This document shows, one piece after another, positions 45,074 to 56,230 of a stretch of 64,000 nucleotides of DNA. The notes under the pieces are model-generated. The model was given only the letters and a program-made list of their open reading frames with translations. It ran no database searches and was not told the DNA's origin. Origin of the DNA: Bedellia somnulentella (Eukaryota > Arthropoda > Insecta > Lepidoptera > Bedelliidae); contig OY755176.1 of assembly GCA_963576735.1 (NCBI GenBank), positions 17,469,423 to 17,533,422 on the forward strand. Reading direction: 5' to 3'. The number at the start of each line of letters is the position of its first letter. Within the stretch, counting starts at the first letter, position 1. The translations under genes were made by a program, and so were the position numbers.

Positions 45074-47954
45074 CTATGAGACAACTTTTAGCAAAGCCTC
45101 TGTATCAGCGTATGAAATATTCATTAATTTTTTAAATAACTCTTTTTTACTCTTAATTTTATCACATTGTTTTAATGTCACAATATCTTTAACCAGTTTA
45201 TTAAACAAGAAGGGAGATAAAAAACTAGGGAACCGTTGAGCAAAAGTAGTGCGAGTCACTGGTACCGGTAACTGAAATAAACGTTTGCTAAACATATCAC
45301 TGCGGTGCTGTTGGCACATGTTTTGTTTTGCAGCTAGGACAGCTCGCTGAATAAAAAGTTTGCGCACACTAAGAAAATCAGCCTCTTCATATAATGCTGA
45401 AGTGGAGTATCTTCGAGGTTTTCTTAGTAATGTCTTCAACACAGCTCTCTGGGCCCTCTCTAGGACAATCATGGTTGTAGTTGCACATCCACCCCAAACC
45501 AATATACAATAATTAAGTATAGATTGGCATAAAGCCAAATATACGGTGCGTAGTATCCTGCCATGCGTTACTTCACGTAGAGACCTCATAACAAAAATAA
45601 TTTTCCGTAAGCGAGCGGAAGTGATACTATATGCTCCTTAAAGTTAAGATGCTCATCAATTACTATGCCGAGGTATCTAATCGAGCGGCACTTAGTGATT
45701 TCGTTGCATGAGCATCCTACTGTCTCACTGCTGAATTGGATTTTTTATTTATTTATTTATTTATTTATCTTGAAGCCATCCCGTGATCCTGGTAAGTCCT
45801 GATTGGGCCATTCTATTCACTTCAGGCCACGTTTTACCATAAAATATTATAGCAGTGTCGTCCGCATAGCACAGAAGGTCGGTATTTGGCGTTGTCAAGG
45901 CTATTATGTCATTAATATATATAAGAAAAAGAGTTGGTCCCAGTATGCTTCCTTGTGGCACACCAAATGACACACTTTGTAGGTCACTCAAGTGGTTGCC
46001 CAGCTTGGTGCACTGTTTCCGATTAGCCAAGTAACTATAAAACCAGTCATATGCAATGCCTCGAATACCAGTTGCTTCCATTTTTTTTAGAAGTATGCGG
46101 ATGGATACGGTGTCAAAGGCCTTTGCTAAATCCAAGAAAACACCAATAGATTTAAGGCCACGATCTAGATGAGCTGATACAATATCTACTAATAGTTTAG
46201 TAGCATCTTCAGTGGATCTTCCCCTTCGAAATCCGTATTGTCTATCCATGAGCAGTCCATTTGACTCCAAATATTCGACCAATCTATCATTGATAAGACG
46301 TTCCAATAATTTGGAAAAAACTCCAAGTAAAGAAATGGGTCGATAGTTTTCAGGAACATCTTTCTCGCCTGATTTGTAAATGGGTTTTACAAGGGCAGTC
46401 TTCCATTGAGTGGGAAATTGTCCGTCTGAAATACTCTTGTTGAAGATAAAAGCAAGCGGGCCTGCAATCATGGGCGCGATGCTCTTAAGAAGCTTATTAT
46501 TAATCTCATCATCAACCTGGAGCTCTGTTAGGTTCTAGTGAACAGATTAGACTCAACACTTCTTCAGCGTTAGTGGGTGTCAGAAATAAAGAATGAAGTG
46601 GAGAGTGATTATTAGTTTGAACTTTTCTAGCTAGTGACACTTCCGTTTCCTTCAAGTTCATTAAGGTCTTGTTTGCTAACGTCGGGCCTACGTTGGCAAA
46701 ATAACTGTTCACGTGATTAACGGATTCTGAGACGGATTGTTTCACTGATGTAAGAGCCTCTGAAGTGACTGGGCGCTTTGATCTATGGGTGATGGCATTA
46801 ATAGTACTCCATAGTTTTCTAGGAGAGTCACGATTTTCTAGCAATTGCTTCTCGTAGAATTCAGCTTTTATATTCCGAAGTAAACTGATGTGAAAGTTTC
46901 TATATCTGATATAGATTAGCTTCGTACTGGGGTTATCAGGATTTCGCTTGTAGTCAAGATGGAGTTTATCCCTGTGCCGAGAACATCTTAGCAGGCCAGG
47001 TGTGACCCAGGGTGATAGTATTCTCTTTTTATGAGGAACTTGCACGGTGACGCTGTGTTTCTCAACGATTTTTAAGAGTTCATCCGTGAATTTTTTAACC
47101 GTTTCGTCTAGGGAACAATTGTTAGTTAAATAAATCCAGTCCAGTGTCGCCACGTCAGCTTTAATAGATTCCATATCAATTTTAATTCGGGTTTTCTTTG
47201 CAGTTTTTTTAGTGCGTTTTTGAGTCATTAATCCAGCCATGGTGATATCGTGGTCTGTGATATCTGTGCAGCAGATTATGGATTCAGCTTTGCAAAGTGA
47301 GGGAATAAAAATATGGTCAATACACCTCTTGCCTCTAGTAGGCTTATCGATGGCCGATATTAGTCCCAGTCCAGACATCACCTCTATATAATCAGAAGCT
47401 TGTCTTCCATCCGCGGCAGTGCCGAGAATATCGATATTCATATCTCCACAGACAATGAGACATGGACTGTGTTTATTGGAATTGAGGGCATTTTCAAGGG
47501 TATTTATAAAAGCATTTGGATCTCGAAAAGAAGGGGGGCGATAAATACCGACCACAGAAAAATAGTTTTCGACATTCACAAGAATACCATTGGAATCAAG
47601 TACATCGAGTTCAACACAGCTTGCAGTCCAACGATCTTTTATGTATATGACAACACCGCAGGATTTGTTTATATATTTCGTCGAATTGAAAGGTGTGTAT
47701 CCGTTTAGACTATGGATTATTGGAGATTTATTTAACCAGCATTCACTTAGTACTATGACATCGAAATCACACTTAAGTCTGTTTAGTATAATTGAAAGTT
47801 GATCAAAATTACGATGAAGGCTTCTGATGTTAAAATTAAGAATTTTTATTTCATACTTATTTAAACTATTTTCACATTTTTCCGGGTTTTCAATAGCATG
47901 ACATTTTATATTATATTTAGTGTCGATATCGGTAAGCAACTCTAATGAAGCCAT
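45074..47954 (-). pseudogene. LINE D ORF2 (endonuclease + RT), broken
   Basis: Starts at 47954 (MASLELLTDIDTKYNIKCHA). The APE endonuclease has LNFNIRSLHRNFDQL, LSECWL with the catalytic Glu, CGDMNIDILG and TDHDIT. The first frame stops at 46512, where one extra T at about 46514 shifts the frame after EPNRAPG. RT resumes: ENYRPISLLGVFSKLLERLI, GVFLDLAKAFDTVS, GVPQGSILGPTLFLIYIND, YADDT (45857-45868). A second break at about 45760-45740 is an AAAT repeat expansion after GWLQD. A third is a 1-base loss near 45625. The frame ends at 45074 (TEALLKVVS). It would nick DNA and copy LINE RNA. Confidence 0.9.
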
Positions 47955-48919
47955 GGATCAGGTATTAGACAATTTAAATGAATTAGTTGCAATTTTGTCA
48001 TGCGGTTTTTGCCAACATTAACATTAGTATAATAATTATAAAGTATGCAATAAAAATAATAATAATATTTAATAAAAATTTTATAGCTGTCTTTTTGTGA
48101 GTGGGAGAAATTAGTGTGTTGAATGAAATGTGTAAAGTTGTGTATAAGTGACAAAATTTTGAAGGTAGTTTTGAGCAAAGAAATAATAAAGTAACTTAAA
48201 TTAAGATATGCAACAATGAGATACGTGAAACAATAGACGATTTGACTAGTCTTCGATATTTTCTGTTTAGTTGCAGATGCTCGTTTTGTGTCCAAGTCAG
48301 CAACGGTTTGAATTGATATCTGCGACTGTTTTTCTTCCTTTCGGATGTATATGTTACCACCTCGTACCCAACAAAATTTAAAGCCATACTGTCGTGCTCT
48401 GGATCTGGCTTCATGAAATAACAACCGTTTCGTCTTAGTGAGCCTTTCATTGACATATAATGGTCTTGGTGTTGATGTAAGGATCTGTTCAGAAGTTAAA
48501 TTTCTTCGGCCTTTGGCGGACCTCAAGAACTCAGTTCGTTTAGATTGTCTAACGAATTTCACAACAACAGGTCGTGATCTGTTTTCTGTGGGATGGCTTT
48601 TTTTAGGTCCTGATCTGTATACTTCGGCTATATCGAGCACAGACATCTCACAGTCAATTTTTTTGGCAGTCAGCAGAACAAGGTGTTCAATATTTTCGTT
48701 GGGTTCTTCAGGCAGACCGATAATCACTAGTTGGTTTTTCAAATTTATTTGTTCGGTTTTATCATTTGCAGTTTCCAAGTCCGCCACCTTAGCTCTGAGT
48801 GTAAGTATCTCTTGATCTTGTCTATGCATCTTTTTTTCACATTCCTGCATCCGTGTATCAAATTTTTCAGTGAGTTCACGAAGTTCTTGACGAAGATGCT
48901 TTATTTCGTCAAGTACCAT
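47942..48919 (-). CDS. LINE D ORF1, nucleic-acid chaperone type
   Basis: Residues 1-60 are a coiled coil (heptads in LRQELRELTEKFDTRMQECE, LRAKVADLETANDK). Residues about 65-210 are an FP/L1-ORF1-like domain (NQLVIIGLPEEPNENIEHLV; RPVVVKFVRQSKRTEFLRSA; PLYVNERLTKTKRLLFHEAR; YGFKFCWVRGGNIYIRKEE). Such proteins bind the element RNA in a ribonucleoprotein. The last 110 residues are Tyr/Phe/Ile-rich and not protein-like, so the true stop may have been lost and the frame runs through the inter-ORF space to 47942, 13 bases into ORF2. Start at 48919 precedes the coiled coil directly. Confidence 0.8.
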   Translation of the reverse strand: MVLDEIKHLRQELRELTEKFDTRMQECEKKMHRQDQEILTLRAKVADLETANDKTEQINLKNQLVIIGLPEEPNENIEHLVLLTAKKIDCEMSVLDIAEVYRSGPKKSHPTENRSRPVVVKFVRQSKRTEFLRSAKGRRNLTSEQILTSTPRPLYVNERLTKTKRLLFHEARSRARQYGFKFCWVRGGNIYIRKEEKQSQISIQTVADLDTKRASATKQKISKTSQIVYCFTYLIVAYLNLSYFIISLLKTTFKILSLIHNFTHFIQHTNFSHSQKDSYKIFIKYYYYFYCILYNYYTNVNVGKNRMTKLQLIHLNCLIPDPWLH

Positions 48920-49334
48920 AGAAATAGTAATGTTTTCTAGTAGAGGTACTAATACTTCTCAACATCACGTGACTTTGTCACCTGGTGTTCAGAGTACCCA
49001 CGTTTTGCATGGACAGTGTACTCACGTGATAGGGGGCAGGCCTATCACCGTTTTGTACGAATACACTGTCACATGACTAAGTACAACTCAGCCATGTGGG
49101 TTTCCTCACGATGTTTTCCCTCACCGTTAACAACCATGATAAATTAACCACACATATGTCTTTAGAAAAGACAAATTGGTGTAGGCCCGACCCAGGATTT
49201 GAACACTAGTCGTTTGCACGATAACCGAGTGTTCTACCCACTGGGCTATCACGTCGTCATTCTCATTTAGATATGTAAAGATAACAAATCCTAACCTCCG
49301 CGAACTTTTAACTGATGGCTCAATTGACCTACAT

Positions 49335-49655
49335 GATACCCAGTGGGAACATCACCACTTCTCATGCAAATACGTGAGTTCTAGTCCTGAGCCAGGCCTG
49401 AGTGTTTGTGTCTTTTCTTTAAAAATTAGAGTAGTTTACTTAATCAAAGTGGTTAACGGTGAGAGAAAACAAAGAAAGGAAACCCATGTACCTAACTTTT
49501 ACTTAGTCACGTGATAGTGTATTCGTACAAATCTGCGGCAGGCCTGCTCCCTAACGCATTGATGCACTGTCAGAGCAAAACAAAGGTATCAAAAATCTCA
49601 GGCAATGTTTAGAAATAAAGTACCTCTACCATTTTTTCGAGGATTTAGTGTACAT
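49335..49655 (+). repeat. Old SINE2 copy
   Basis: Head ATGATACCCAGTGGGAACAT and GTGAGTTCTAGTCCTGAGCC, body TGGTTAACGGTGAGAGAAAA, ACTTAGTCACGTGATAGTGT, and a degraded tail with CTCTACCATTTTTTCGAGG. Opposite strand to the neighbour at 48946-49261. Confidence 0.7.
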
Positions 49656-49772
49656 AAAAATTGGGTTGGTCCAACTCCATATTTTGCTGCTAAATTCTAA
49701 TTCAAACTACTTATATGATCAGTACAGTACAGTACGGAACTAAACAAATATTTTGCAAATGTCGGCAAATCC

Positions 49773-51431
49773 TTGGCTGATGATATTATGAAAAATAAAA
49801 CTAGTACCGACACTACTCCAATGCCAAAGCTTAGACAAAAAGATTCTTTTGTTTTGCTTCATACAGACTCAACGGAGGTTATAGAAATAATAAACAGTTT
49901 AAGTAACAAATTAGGTTCTGGTCATGATATGGTACCTACTGCTGTGTTTAAACAAAACAAACAAATACTTACTGGTCCAATAGTACATTTGATGAACTTA
50001 TCTTTTACAGCTGGGATTTTACCAAAAGTACTAAAACATGCAACCGTTATACCAGTACAAGTAAAAGTGGTGACAAAAAAATATTTGGAAATTATAGACC
50101 CATATCCCTTCTTCCAACAATGGCCAAAATTCTTGAGAAAGTTATAAACAAACGGTTTATAACTTTCAATGTAATATAAGTATCAAGTAAACAATATGGT
50201 TTCCGTAAGGGTTTCTCAACCACTGATGCTGTCACAAATTTGACAAACACGGTTGCTGATAATCTTGATAAGGGTAGAAAATGCATAGGGATTTTTATTG
50301 ATCTAGCAAAAGCTTTTGATAGTGTTCATGTTTCTAATCTATTAAACAAACTTGAGTACTATGGAATACGAGACTTACAGTTGCAGTTATTTAAGGATTA
50401 CTTGTCAGATAGGACCCAGTCTGTTAAGGTGGATTCAATTATTAGTGACCTGCAACCTATATACTATGGTGTACCCCAGGGAAGCGTCCTTGGACCAACT
50501 CTCTTCCTCCTGTACATCAACGATCTGTGTAACACCAAACTACTCCAAGGGGAAGTTTTTACATTCGCTGATGATACTGCTCTCCTGTTTTGGGGTGAAA
50601 ATTGGGAAAAGGCTAGGCAACACGCACAGGAAGGTTTTGATAAGGTTTCACACTGGATGACAGCTAACTTGTTGAGTCTTAATACTATTAAAACTAAATT
50701 TCTTACTTTTAGTATTCGACAAAACACACAGCCACATGAACCATTGATTATAGCATCTCATAATTCTAGTTGTGAAAGGCTTGTTCATTGTCAATGTCCT
50801 AAATTGAGAGAATGTGAAACAATAAAGTATCTTGGAGTTATTATCGATAATAAACTTTCTTTTAGGCCCCATATTGAATGGCTTTCTTCAAGAGTACGTA
50901 AAATAATGTCAGTTTTTAAAAATCTTCGCCACGCTATGGACAAAGAAACACTAAAGATAGTGTATTACGCATTATGTGAGTCTATTTTAACATACTGCAT
51001 AGGTGCATGGGGTGGTAGCTGCAGGTCCATACTATTACAGCTTGAAAGAGCTCAGAGAGCAGTTTTAAAAGTTGGCTTATGTTTACCATTCTTATATCCA
51101 ACAACTGAGCTCTATAAAGTTGCCGAAGTTTTGTCAGTTAGGAAATTATTTATTCTGCGACAAGTCGAAAAAATGCATAAAAGTAAAAGTGATGTTGAAA
51201 CAAAAAAAAACTCACTTGAGAAATACTGGTAGAGTTTTTAACATCCCTAAACTCAAAACGACTTTCTCTGGGAGATTCCCATTGTTCCTATCAGGATTTA
51301 TTTACAATAAAATTATTAAAATTTTGGATATCTCTAGCGTTTGTAGTCATAAGGCTAAGGAGATAGTTGCTACATGGTTGCACTCATTATCATGTTCTGA
51401 GACAGAAGACATCCTAATTGTTCAACAGTGA
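49773..51431 (+). pseudogene. LINE D copy 2 ORF2 fragment (RT), frameshifted
   Basis: Three blocks: 49773-50147 (NKLGSGHDMVPTAVFKQNKQ), 50240-51232 with GIFIDLAKAFDSVH (motif A), GVPQGSVLGPTLFLLYIND (motif B) and FADDTALLFWG (motif C, 50563-50574), then 51215-51431 (RNTGRVFNIPKLKTTFSGRF to DILIVQQ). Frameshifts: near 50060, near 50165 with stops, and in an A-run at about 51203-51212. Motif C has Phe where copy 1 has Tyr. Aligns with copy 1 throughout but clearly diverged. Confidence 0.85.
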
Positions 51432-51479
51432 CAGAAATAGCATTTTTCACGCACTCATTCATTCACACACATAAATTAC

Positions 51480-51565
51480 ACATTATAAACACACACACGC
51501 CCCCCCCACACTCACTCACACTCACACACGCCCCCCCACACTCACTCACACATTCACACACACTT
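51480..51565 (+). repeat. CA/C-rich microsatellite in LINE D 3' UTR
   Basis: ACACACACACGCCCCCCCCA is followed by CACTCACTCACA-type repeats. Copy 1 has a similar CACTCACA-rich stretch at about 44940-45065 in reverse, so the repeat belongs to the element. Confidence 0.75.
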
Positions 51566-51870
51566 TCTCACATAGACGCACGTACCTAAACACTATACAT
51601 CCAAGTAAAAATAGTTTTAATTTTTTTATTTTTCTATAAATTATTTTCTTAGTTCTGCTTATTTTGTATACTTTTTTGGTGTTAGTTTTTTCTTTAATAA
51701 TTATGTTTGTGTATAATTTTAATTTGGAAATCAATGTAAATATCGAGAAAGGCCACCCGCAATACAGGTTTTACCTAGTGCAGGGGCCATTGGAAAAGTC
51801 ACTTTGTAATTCATAATGCGCAATAAATAATTTTTATATTTTTTAAATATAATAAAAAACAAAATTACTC

Positions 51871-53286
51871 TGTACGTTGCATAAGCAATGAGTCAATTTC
51901 CTTGTACCATTTTCATTAAAAGTGAAGTTAAAGAAGTGGCTGCCAACAAAACAGGTAGTAATGAAGAACAATGATTGCGTCGACAATGAAAGGAATGAAA
52001 TGGAAATGGCAGTCTTATATTAATGTTCTGAACTAGGTCAAAGCGGTGTTTATGTTTAATATTATTTTAAAAAAGATAATAATCTTTCATCCTTGTGTTG
52101 ATGTATGTATGTAATCATCTTTGAAGGTACGTCATTATAAGTATTTTATCCCCCGTCACTCTTAGCTTCTGTAACGACTAAAATACCAAGGTTCTACTAT
52201 TTGGGAGTTTCCGGTAGACTTGTGAAAAGAGTTAACTAAGGTTTCCCAACGTTATGATGTTTCTATTAGATGTATAGTATATTTTTCGTTTTCTAACAAC
52301 CTATACCGTATGTGAATGATGACTTATTCATTAACTCTACACGGTAATATAAAGCTGGTTTAACTCTAGACACCTAACCTTCGTCGATGCGACGAGTACA
52401 CGACAGAAAATTCTTTGTCTCTTTTCTGTGCTCACAGCTATAATGACAACGTTTAAAGCTAACTTAGTGTTGGTTGACCTCTTCTGCTAGCCAATCGTAT
52501 GCAGCAGGTTAGTTCATTATTTTACGAGATATTCCAATAATGTTCGTCGTTTCGACGAATGGTTAGGCTTTGTGTATATATTTTTTACAACTAAAGTTTA
52601 TACATTTTTGCAGTTTTTATCCTAGTTGCAAGACGAGTACTGTTTGATGTGTTTATATAATTTAGGTATTTCTATTGAAAGTGATAAGTTTGTAGGCCCA
52701 TTAAAACTATTAAAACGTTAAGTATACTAAAAATATATATATTTAAATATACGAAGTATTAGAAATAAACTTTTATCTTCATAGAAAACAAAAAGTATGT
52801 TCAGAAAATACAGCACCCAAATTGAAACGCCAAAAAGTTATTCAGAAAAAGTTTGAAGAAGCGGTTACAAAAACTTATTCGAAGTATCTTCAAAAGTAAT
52901 ATTGAATTGGCTTCGTATTTTTTGAAACATTTGTTTCAATAAAAAAAGTTTATAAAGAACGCTTCCAAGTAATTCACTCATATATAATACGACACTTCTT
53001 TTTCATCATTTTATCTAATAAATGTCCCTTGATTTGTGGATGATCATTTCTTAGTATCTCCTCTGTCTGTCCACCCAGAGAATAAGTTAAAATTATTTAT
53101 GGTTTTGTTTTCATGTACACGAAGAAATCTAAAACTCTCCTTTTGAACAATCAATGCAAGTTAGTAAAGTATGATTCTGTAATATAGCACATCAATTACA
53201 AGTTTTTATACACAGATCAATTCGTATAAAATTTTAAAATATGAGATTCATAAATTTAAATAAAATGTATTTAACCCTCTATATTT
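51871..53286. other. Spacer, nothing recognised
   Basis: No coding or repeat structure seen. Confidence 0.4.
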
Positions 53287-53829
53287 CATAAAAAATTAAT
53301 AGTTTAAAAAACACTAAAAAACACGCTTTTATAAGTGCACTTAAAAGTCAAAAATAAATTTCGGGTCGTTCAAGTTGTCTCTATTTCTGGGCTGAAGTGT
53401 AAACTATGTGCTTTTAATTATAATATTTGATTGTAAAAGCGTGGGGCGCTGGAGCAGGAAAAACTTTCTTGTAAACAAATACACGAACAAGAACTCTACA
53501 TTTTGCCACTGTTGACTAGTACTTTGATCAGAATGTTTAATATAGAGCCTCCAACTAGTGGTGCTGCAACTCTAGTTAGAGTGCCGATCTCTGTAACCTG
53601 CTTCCCGAAACATCGCTTAACTTGATTTCTTAGCAAGGTAAACAAAAAATCTTTCCTTTTCCAGCGCCCCACGCTTTTACAATCAAATATTATAATTAAA
53701 AGCACATAATTTACACTTCAGCCCAGAAATAGAGACAACTTGAACGACCCGAAATTTATTTTTGACTTTTAAGTGCACTTATAAAAGCGTGTTTTTTAGT
53801 GTTTTTTAAACTATTAATTTATTTTATGC
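53287..53829. mobile_element. Fold-back element, arms about 185 bp
   Basis: Left arm about 53287-53470 (ATTAATAGTTTAAAAAACAC to GTAAAAGCGTGGGGCGCTGG) and right arm about 53640-53829 are inverted copies, nearly identical over 165 bp and weaker toward the 165-bp spacer. No coding. Looks like a MITE with long inverted repeats. Confidence 0.8.
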
Positions 53830-53868
53830 TTTTTAGTCTTTGCTATTGGCATATTTTAAACATTTATT

Positions 53869-54180
53869 TCAAATAGAAGAATGAGCCCGCATCCTCTCCA
53901 TCTCCGCCAGTGCGTCTGTATTGCATGGTGTCTTACCTGTCAGCTTAGAACAATCTAACTCTTCAATCTGGAGACCACTAAGTGATTTTACTCGACTTAG
54001 CTCCACATATGCCTGTCCATCCGCAAAAGTACGGGACCCTAAGTACACCACGGCGTGGTCTAACACGGTCTACCGTACAGCCTTGCATCTTGTGCACGGT
54101 AGATGCCCAACTTAAAATCACTGGAAGCATGCGCCTTTCCACCGTACCGTAGCTGTACTTGGCCAGGAATTGGATGCCTA
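53869..54180 (-). pseudogene. C-terminus of a PIF1-like helicase (Helentron type)
   Basis: Reads RRMLPVILSWASTVHKMQGC (helicase motif V region), then after a frameshift near 54070 DHAVVYLGSRTFADGQAYVE, LSRVKSLSGLQIEEL (motif VI, Q-AYVELSRV), ending TGA-side at 53869. PIF1-family SF1 helicases close the ORF of Helitron/Helentron transposons; the domesticated host gene is unlikely given the frameshift and short fragment. Confidence 0.7.
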
Positions 54181-54192
54181 TAGGCTGAATTA

Positions 54193-54855
54193 CGAGTAAA
54201 GTAAATAAACAAGTCCAAATACGGCTATAATACGACTGTGGAGGAAAAGGGAAGATCTTCCGCCAGGCGGTGGTATGCCTGGGGACCGCGGTCCAATTGT
54301 ATTAAGTTGGAACTTGTATATATAGTAAATGTTTTAGAAACTTCGATTGCGCGATGTACGATTTGTATGGCGAGTCTTGATGACGCGTGTGACGTATATT
54401 GCTTCGTTACGTGTTGCTGTGGAATGTAATTCTTCTTGCACTGTCAGCGTTTCTATGTAGTGCGCATCATTGTGTATTGACAGCGCGTCGCTACATTACT
54501 CCCCCTCCAACAGGAAATTTTGACTCCATATCTTTGTGCCAGTGTGTGTATGCTCGACGGCCATGTGTGCCGGAGCCTCAAAGCTGACTCCAACAGCCAC
54601 GGTGTGGGTGCCCCGTTGCGTGTCCCATTGCTGTCGTGCTGCGAGTCGTGTCTCTTGAGCCGTGGATTCGAAGCGCTTTTTCTTGTCTGCTGTCCTTTGA
54701 TATCCTTTTTGCTGCTCGTACTTGTCTGGCCAATCCAAATGACTCCTTGTGCTTAGAAGGACGCCATCGTGTTCTGTAGTCGGTGGTCACCAATGTGGAG
54801 GAAAAGGGAAGATCTTGCCTTTTCCTCCACACGACCATTCATCATTAAGTTCCAG
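54193..54855 (+). repeat. 153-bp repeat unit split by the LTR element
   Basis: AACAAGTCCAAATACGGCTA...ATACGAC before, and CATTCATCATTAAGTTCCAG after, are one unit of the array at 55675. It is partial on both sides. Confidence 0.8.
54237..54831 (-). mobile_element. Internally deleted LTR retrotransposon
   Basis: Flanked by CGAC (54233-54236, 54832-54835). On the - strand: a 38-bp 5' remnant (54831-54794) that starts TG and ends CA; then TTGGTGACCACCGAC (primer-binding-site position); about 300 bp internal with the end of a frame (NFLLEGE, stop at 54496); a purine tract GGAGGGGGAG; then a 259-bp 3' LTR (54495-54237) TGTAGCGACG...CCTCCACA. The 5' LTR keeps only the last 23 bp of the 3' LTR preceded by an inverted copy of its end. 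Confidence 0.75.
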
Positions 54856-55674
54856 TTAACTTTGATGGACGGGATGTCGCTTTCATACATTTGGTCGCGT
54901 CTAAAGTGTGGCCAGACGATATCCGTGATAAAACCGATACTCCCATTCACGAGCTTCTGTTGGACTGATGTGATTGTATTTACTAGTTAAGCAACGCGAG
55001 CTGCGGTCCGTCCACGGATGGGTAACCGCCTAGTAGTATATATCTCGGGCGCTACCGTGTTTCGCAAGGCACGTAAAGCCGTTGGTGCCGGTTGTTATCG
55101 TAGGATAGCAGTCGTCAAGCTTTGTCAGAGACCCAAACGGGCGGCTTGAAAACATCTAACGGTAAGGTGACCACTAGCCTTACAAACCTCCACCAACCCG
55201 GCTGGCCCCCGTGGTGAAGTATGGCTACATAAAACATAAACATAAACGTTCACGCCGTTTATCCCCGAAGGGGTTGGCAGAGGTACCAATACTCCTGAAC
55301 TCACATGGCAAGCGCCATCTAGTTTCCAGAGAAGGTACCCACGTTTTGCTTAGACAGTGTACTCACGTGATAGGGGGCAGGCCTATCGCCGTTTTGTACG
55401 AATACACTGTCACATGACTAAGTACAACTCAGCCATGTGGGTTTCCTCACGATGTTTTCCCTCACCGTTAGCAACCATGATAAATTAACCACACATATGA
55501 CTTTAGAAAAGACAAATTGGTGTAGGCCCGTCCCAGGATTGGAACTCACGCCCTTCTGTTTTTCGGGCGGGTGTTCTACCCGCTGGACTATCATGTCGCA
55601 TGAAGTATGGCTAATACCTGACATATGGAAGAGACCCGTGACCAGCAGTGGGACGTTATAGGTTGGTAACGATA
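54856..55674 (+). repeat. Probable 3' UTR of another LINE, hosting a SINE2
   Basis: CCACCAACCCGGCTGGCCCC, GTGGTGAAGTATGGCTA, and after the SINE2 ATACCTGACATATGGAAGAG, CGTGACCAGCAGTGGGACGT: this phrase is very common at 3' ends of lepidopteran RTE-type LINEs (from memory). No coding part was recognised. Confidence 0.5.
55228..55600 (-). repeat. SINE2, intact reference copy
   Basis: 373 bp between perfect 13-bp repeats TGAAGTATGGCTA (55215-55227, 55601-55613). On the - strand: head GCGACATGATAGTCCAGCGG, B-box-like GAGTTCCAATCC, body, CTCTGCCAACCCCTTCGGGG hairpin, GGCGTGAACG, (TTTATG)n. Confidence 0.95.
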
Positions 55675-56230
55675 CATCGTATGCTAATATTCATAATGAA
55701 GTTCCAATTCAAATCTTCCGGCTCCATCATCAGATCAGTTCGATAGTACCATATTATTGTATTCAGACCTTAAAACCTAATTGTGGTCAAAGTTCATTAC
55801 AAGACCTTTCTAACAAGTCCAAATACGGCTATAATACGACCATTCATCATTAAGTTCCAGTTTATATCTTCCGGCTCCATCATCAGATGAGCTCGACAGT
55901 ACCATATTATTGTTTTCAGACCTTGAAACCTAATCGTGGTCAAAGTTCATTACAAGACCTTTCTAACAAGTCCAAATACGGCTATAATACGACCATTCAT
56001 CATTAAGTTCCAGTTAATATCTTCCGGCTCCATCATCAGATGAGCTCGACAGTACCATATTATTGTATTCAGACCTTGAAACCTAATCGTGGTCAAGGTT
56101 CATTACAAGACCTTTCTAACAAGTCCCAACACGGCTATGATACGATCATCCATCATGAAGTTCCAGTTCATATCTTCCGGCTCCATCATCAGATCAGCTC
56201 GACAGTGGCATTTTATTGTATTGTCATCGA
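55675..56230 (+). repeat. Tandem array of 153-bp units
   Basis: CGGCTATAATACGAC-type landmark at 55826, 55979 and 56132 (spacing 153, 153). Each unit has ATCTTCCGGCTCCATCATCA, GTACCATATTATTGT, AGACCTTGAAACCTAATCGT, CATTACAAGACCTTTCTAAC. About 3.6 units, few differences. No open frame runs through. Confidence 0.9.

Larger units (their letters stand above)
44698..48941 (-). mobile_element. LINE D copy 1, near full length, two ORFs
   Basis: 4244 bp between AGAG duplications (44694-44697, 48942-48945). It has a short 5' leader (22 bp), ORF1, ORF2 overlapping ORF1, a CA-rich 3' UTR and an AAGACAT-type 3' repeat. The protein layout (coiled-coil ORF1, then APE-RT) fits the CR1/Jockey group, perhaps Daphne; clade is not settled. 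ORF2 is broken, so it is inactive. Confidence 0.9.
44640..49261 (-). repeat. SINE2 split by a full LINE
   Basis: SINE2 tail at 44640-44697 and the rest at 48946-49261. The outer target duplication CTCATTTAG is at 44631-44639 and 49262-49270. Without the 4.2-kb LINE and its duplicated AGAG the SINE is 374 bp, equal to the intact copy at 55228. Confidence 0.9.
49735..51870 (+). mobile_element. LINE D copy 2, 5'-truncated
   Basis: A second subfamily of LINE D. It begins within ORF2 at NKYFANVGKSLADDI and runs through RT to a CA/C-rich 3' UTR and a GCAATACAGG...CCTAGTGCAG block that copy 1 also has (ATACAGGCAATGCCTAGTGC), ending near AATAAATAATTTTTATATTT. Confidence 0.8.

Noticed and set aside
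54237..54831. DNA transposon with TIR TGTGGAGGAAAAGG
   Set aside because: The ends are inverted repeats, but the inside has a primer-site position, purine tract and a long direct repeat of the end, as in an LTR element; the inverted end is better explained as a fold-back of the LTR.
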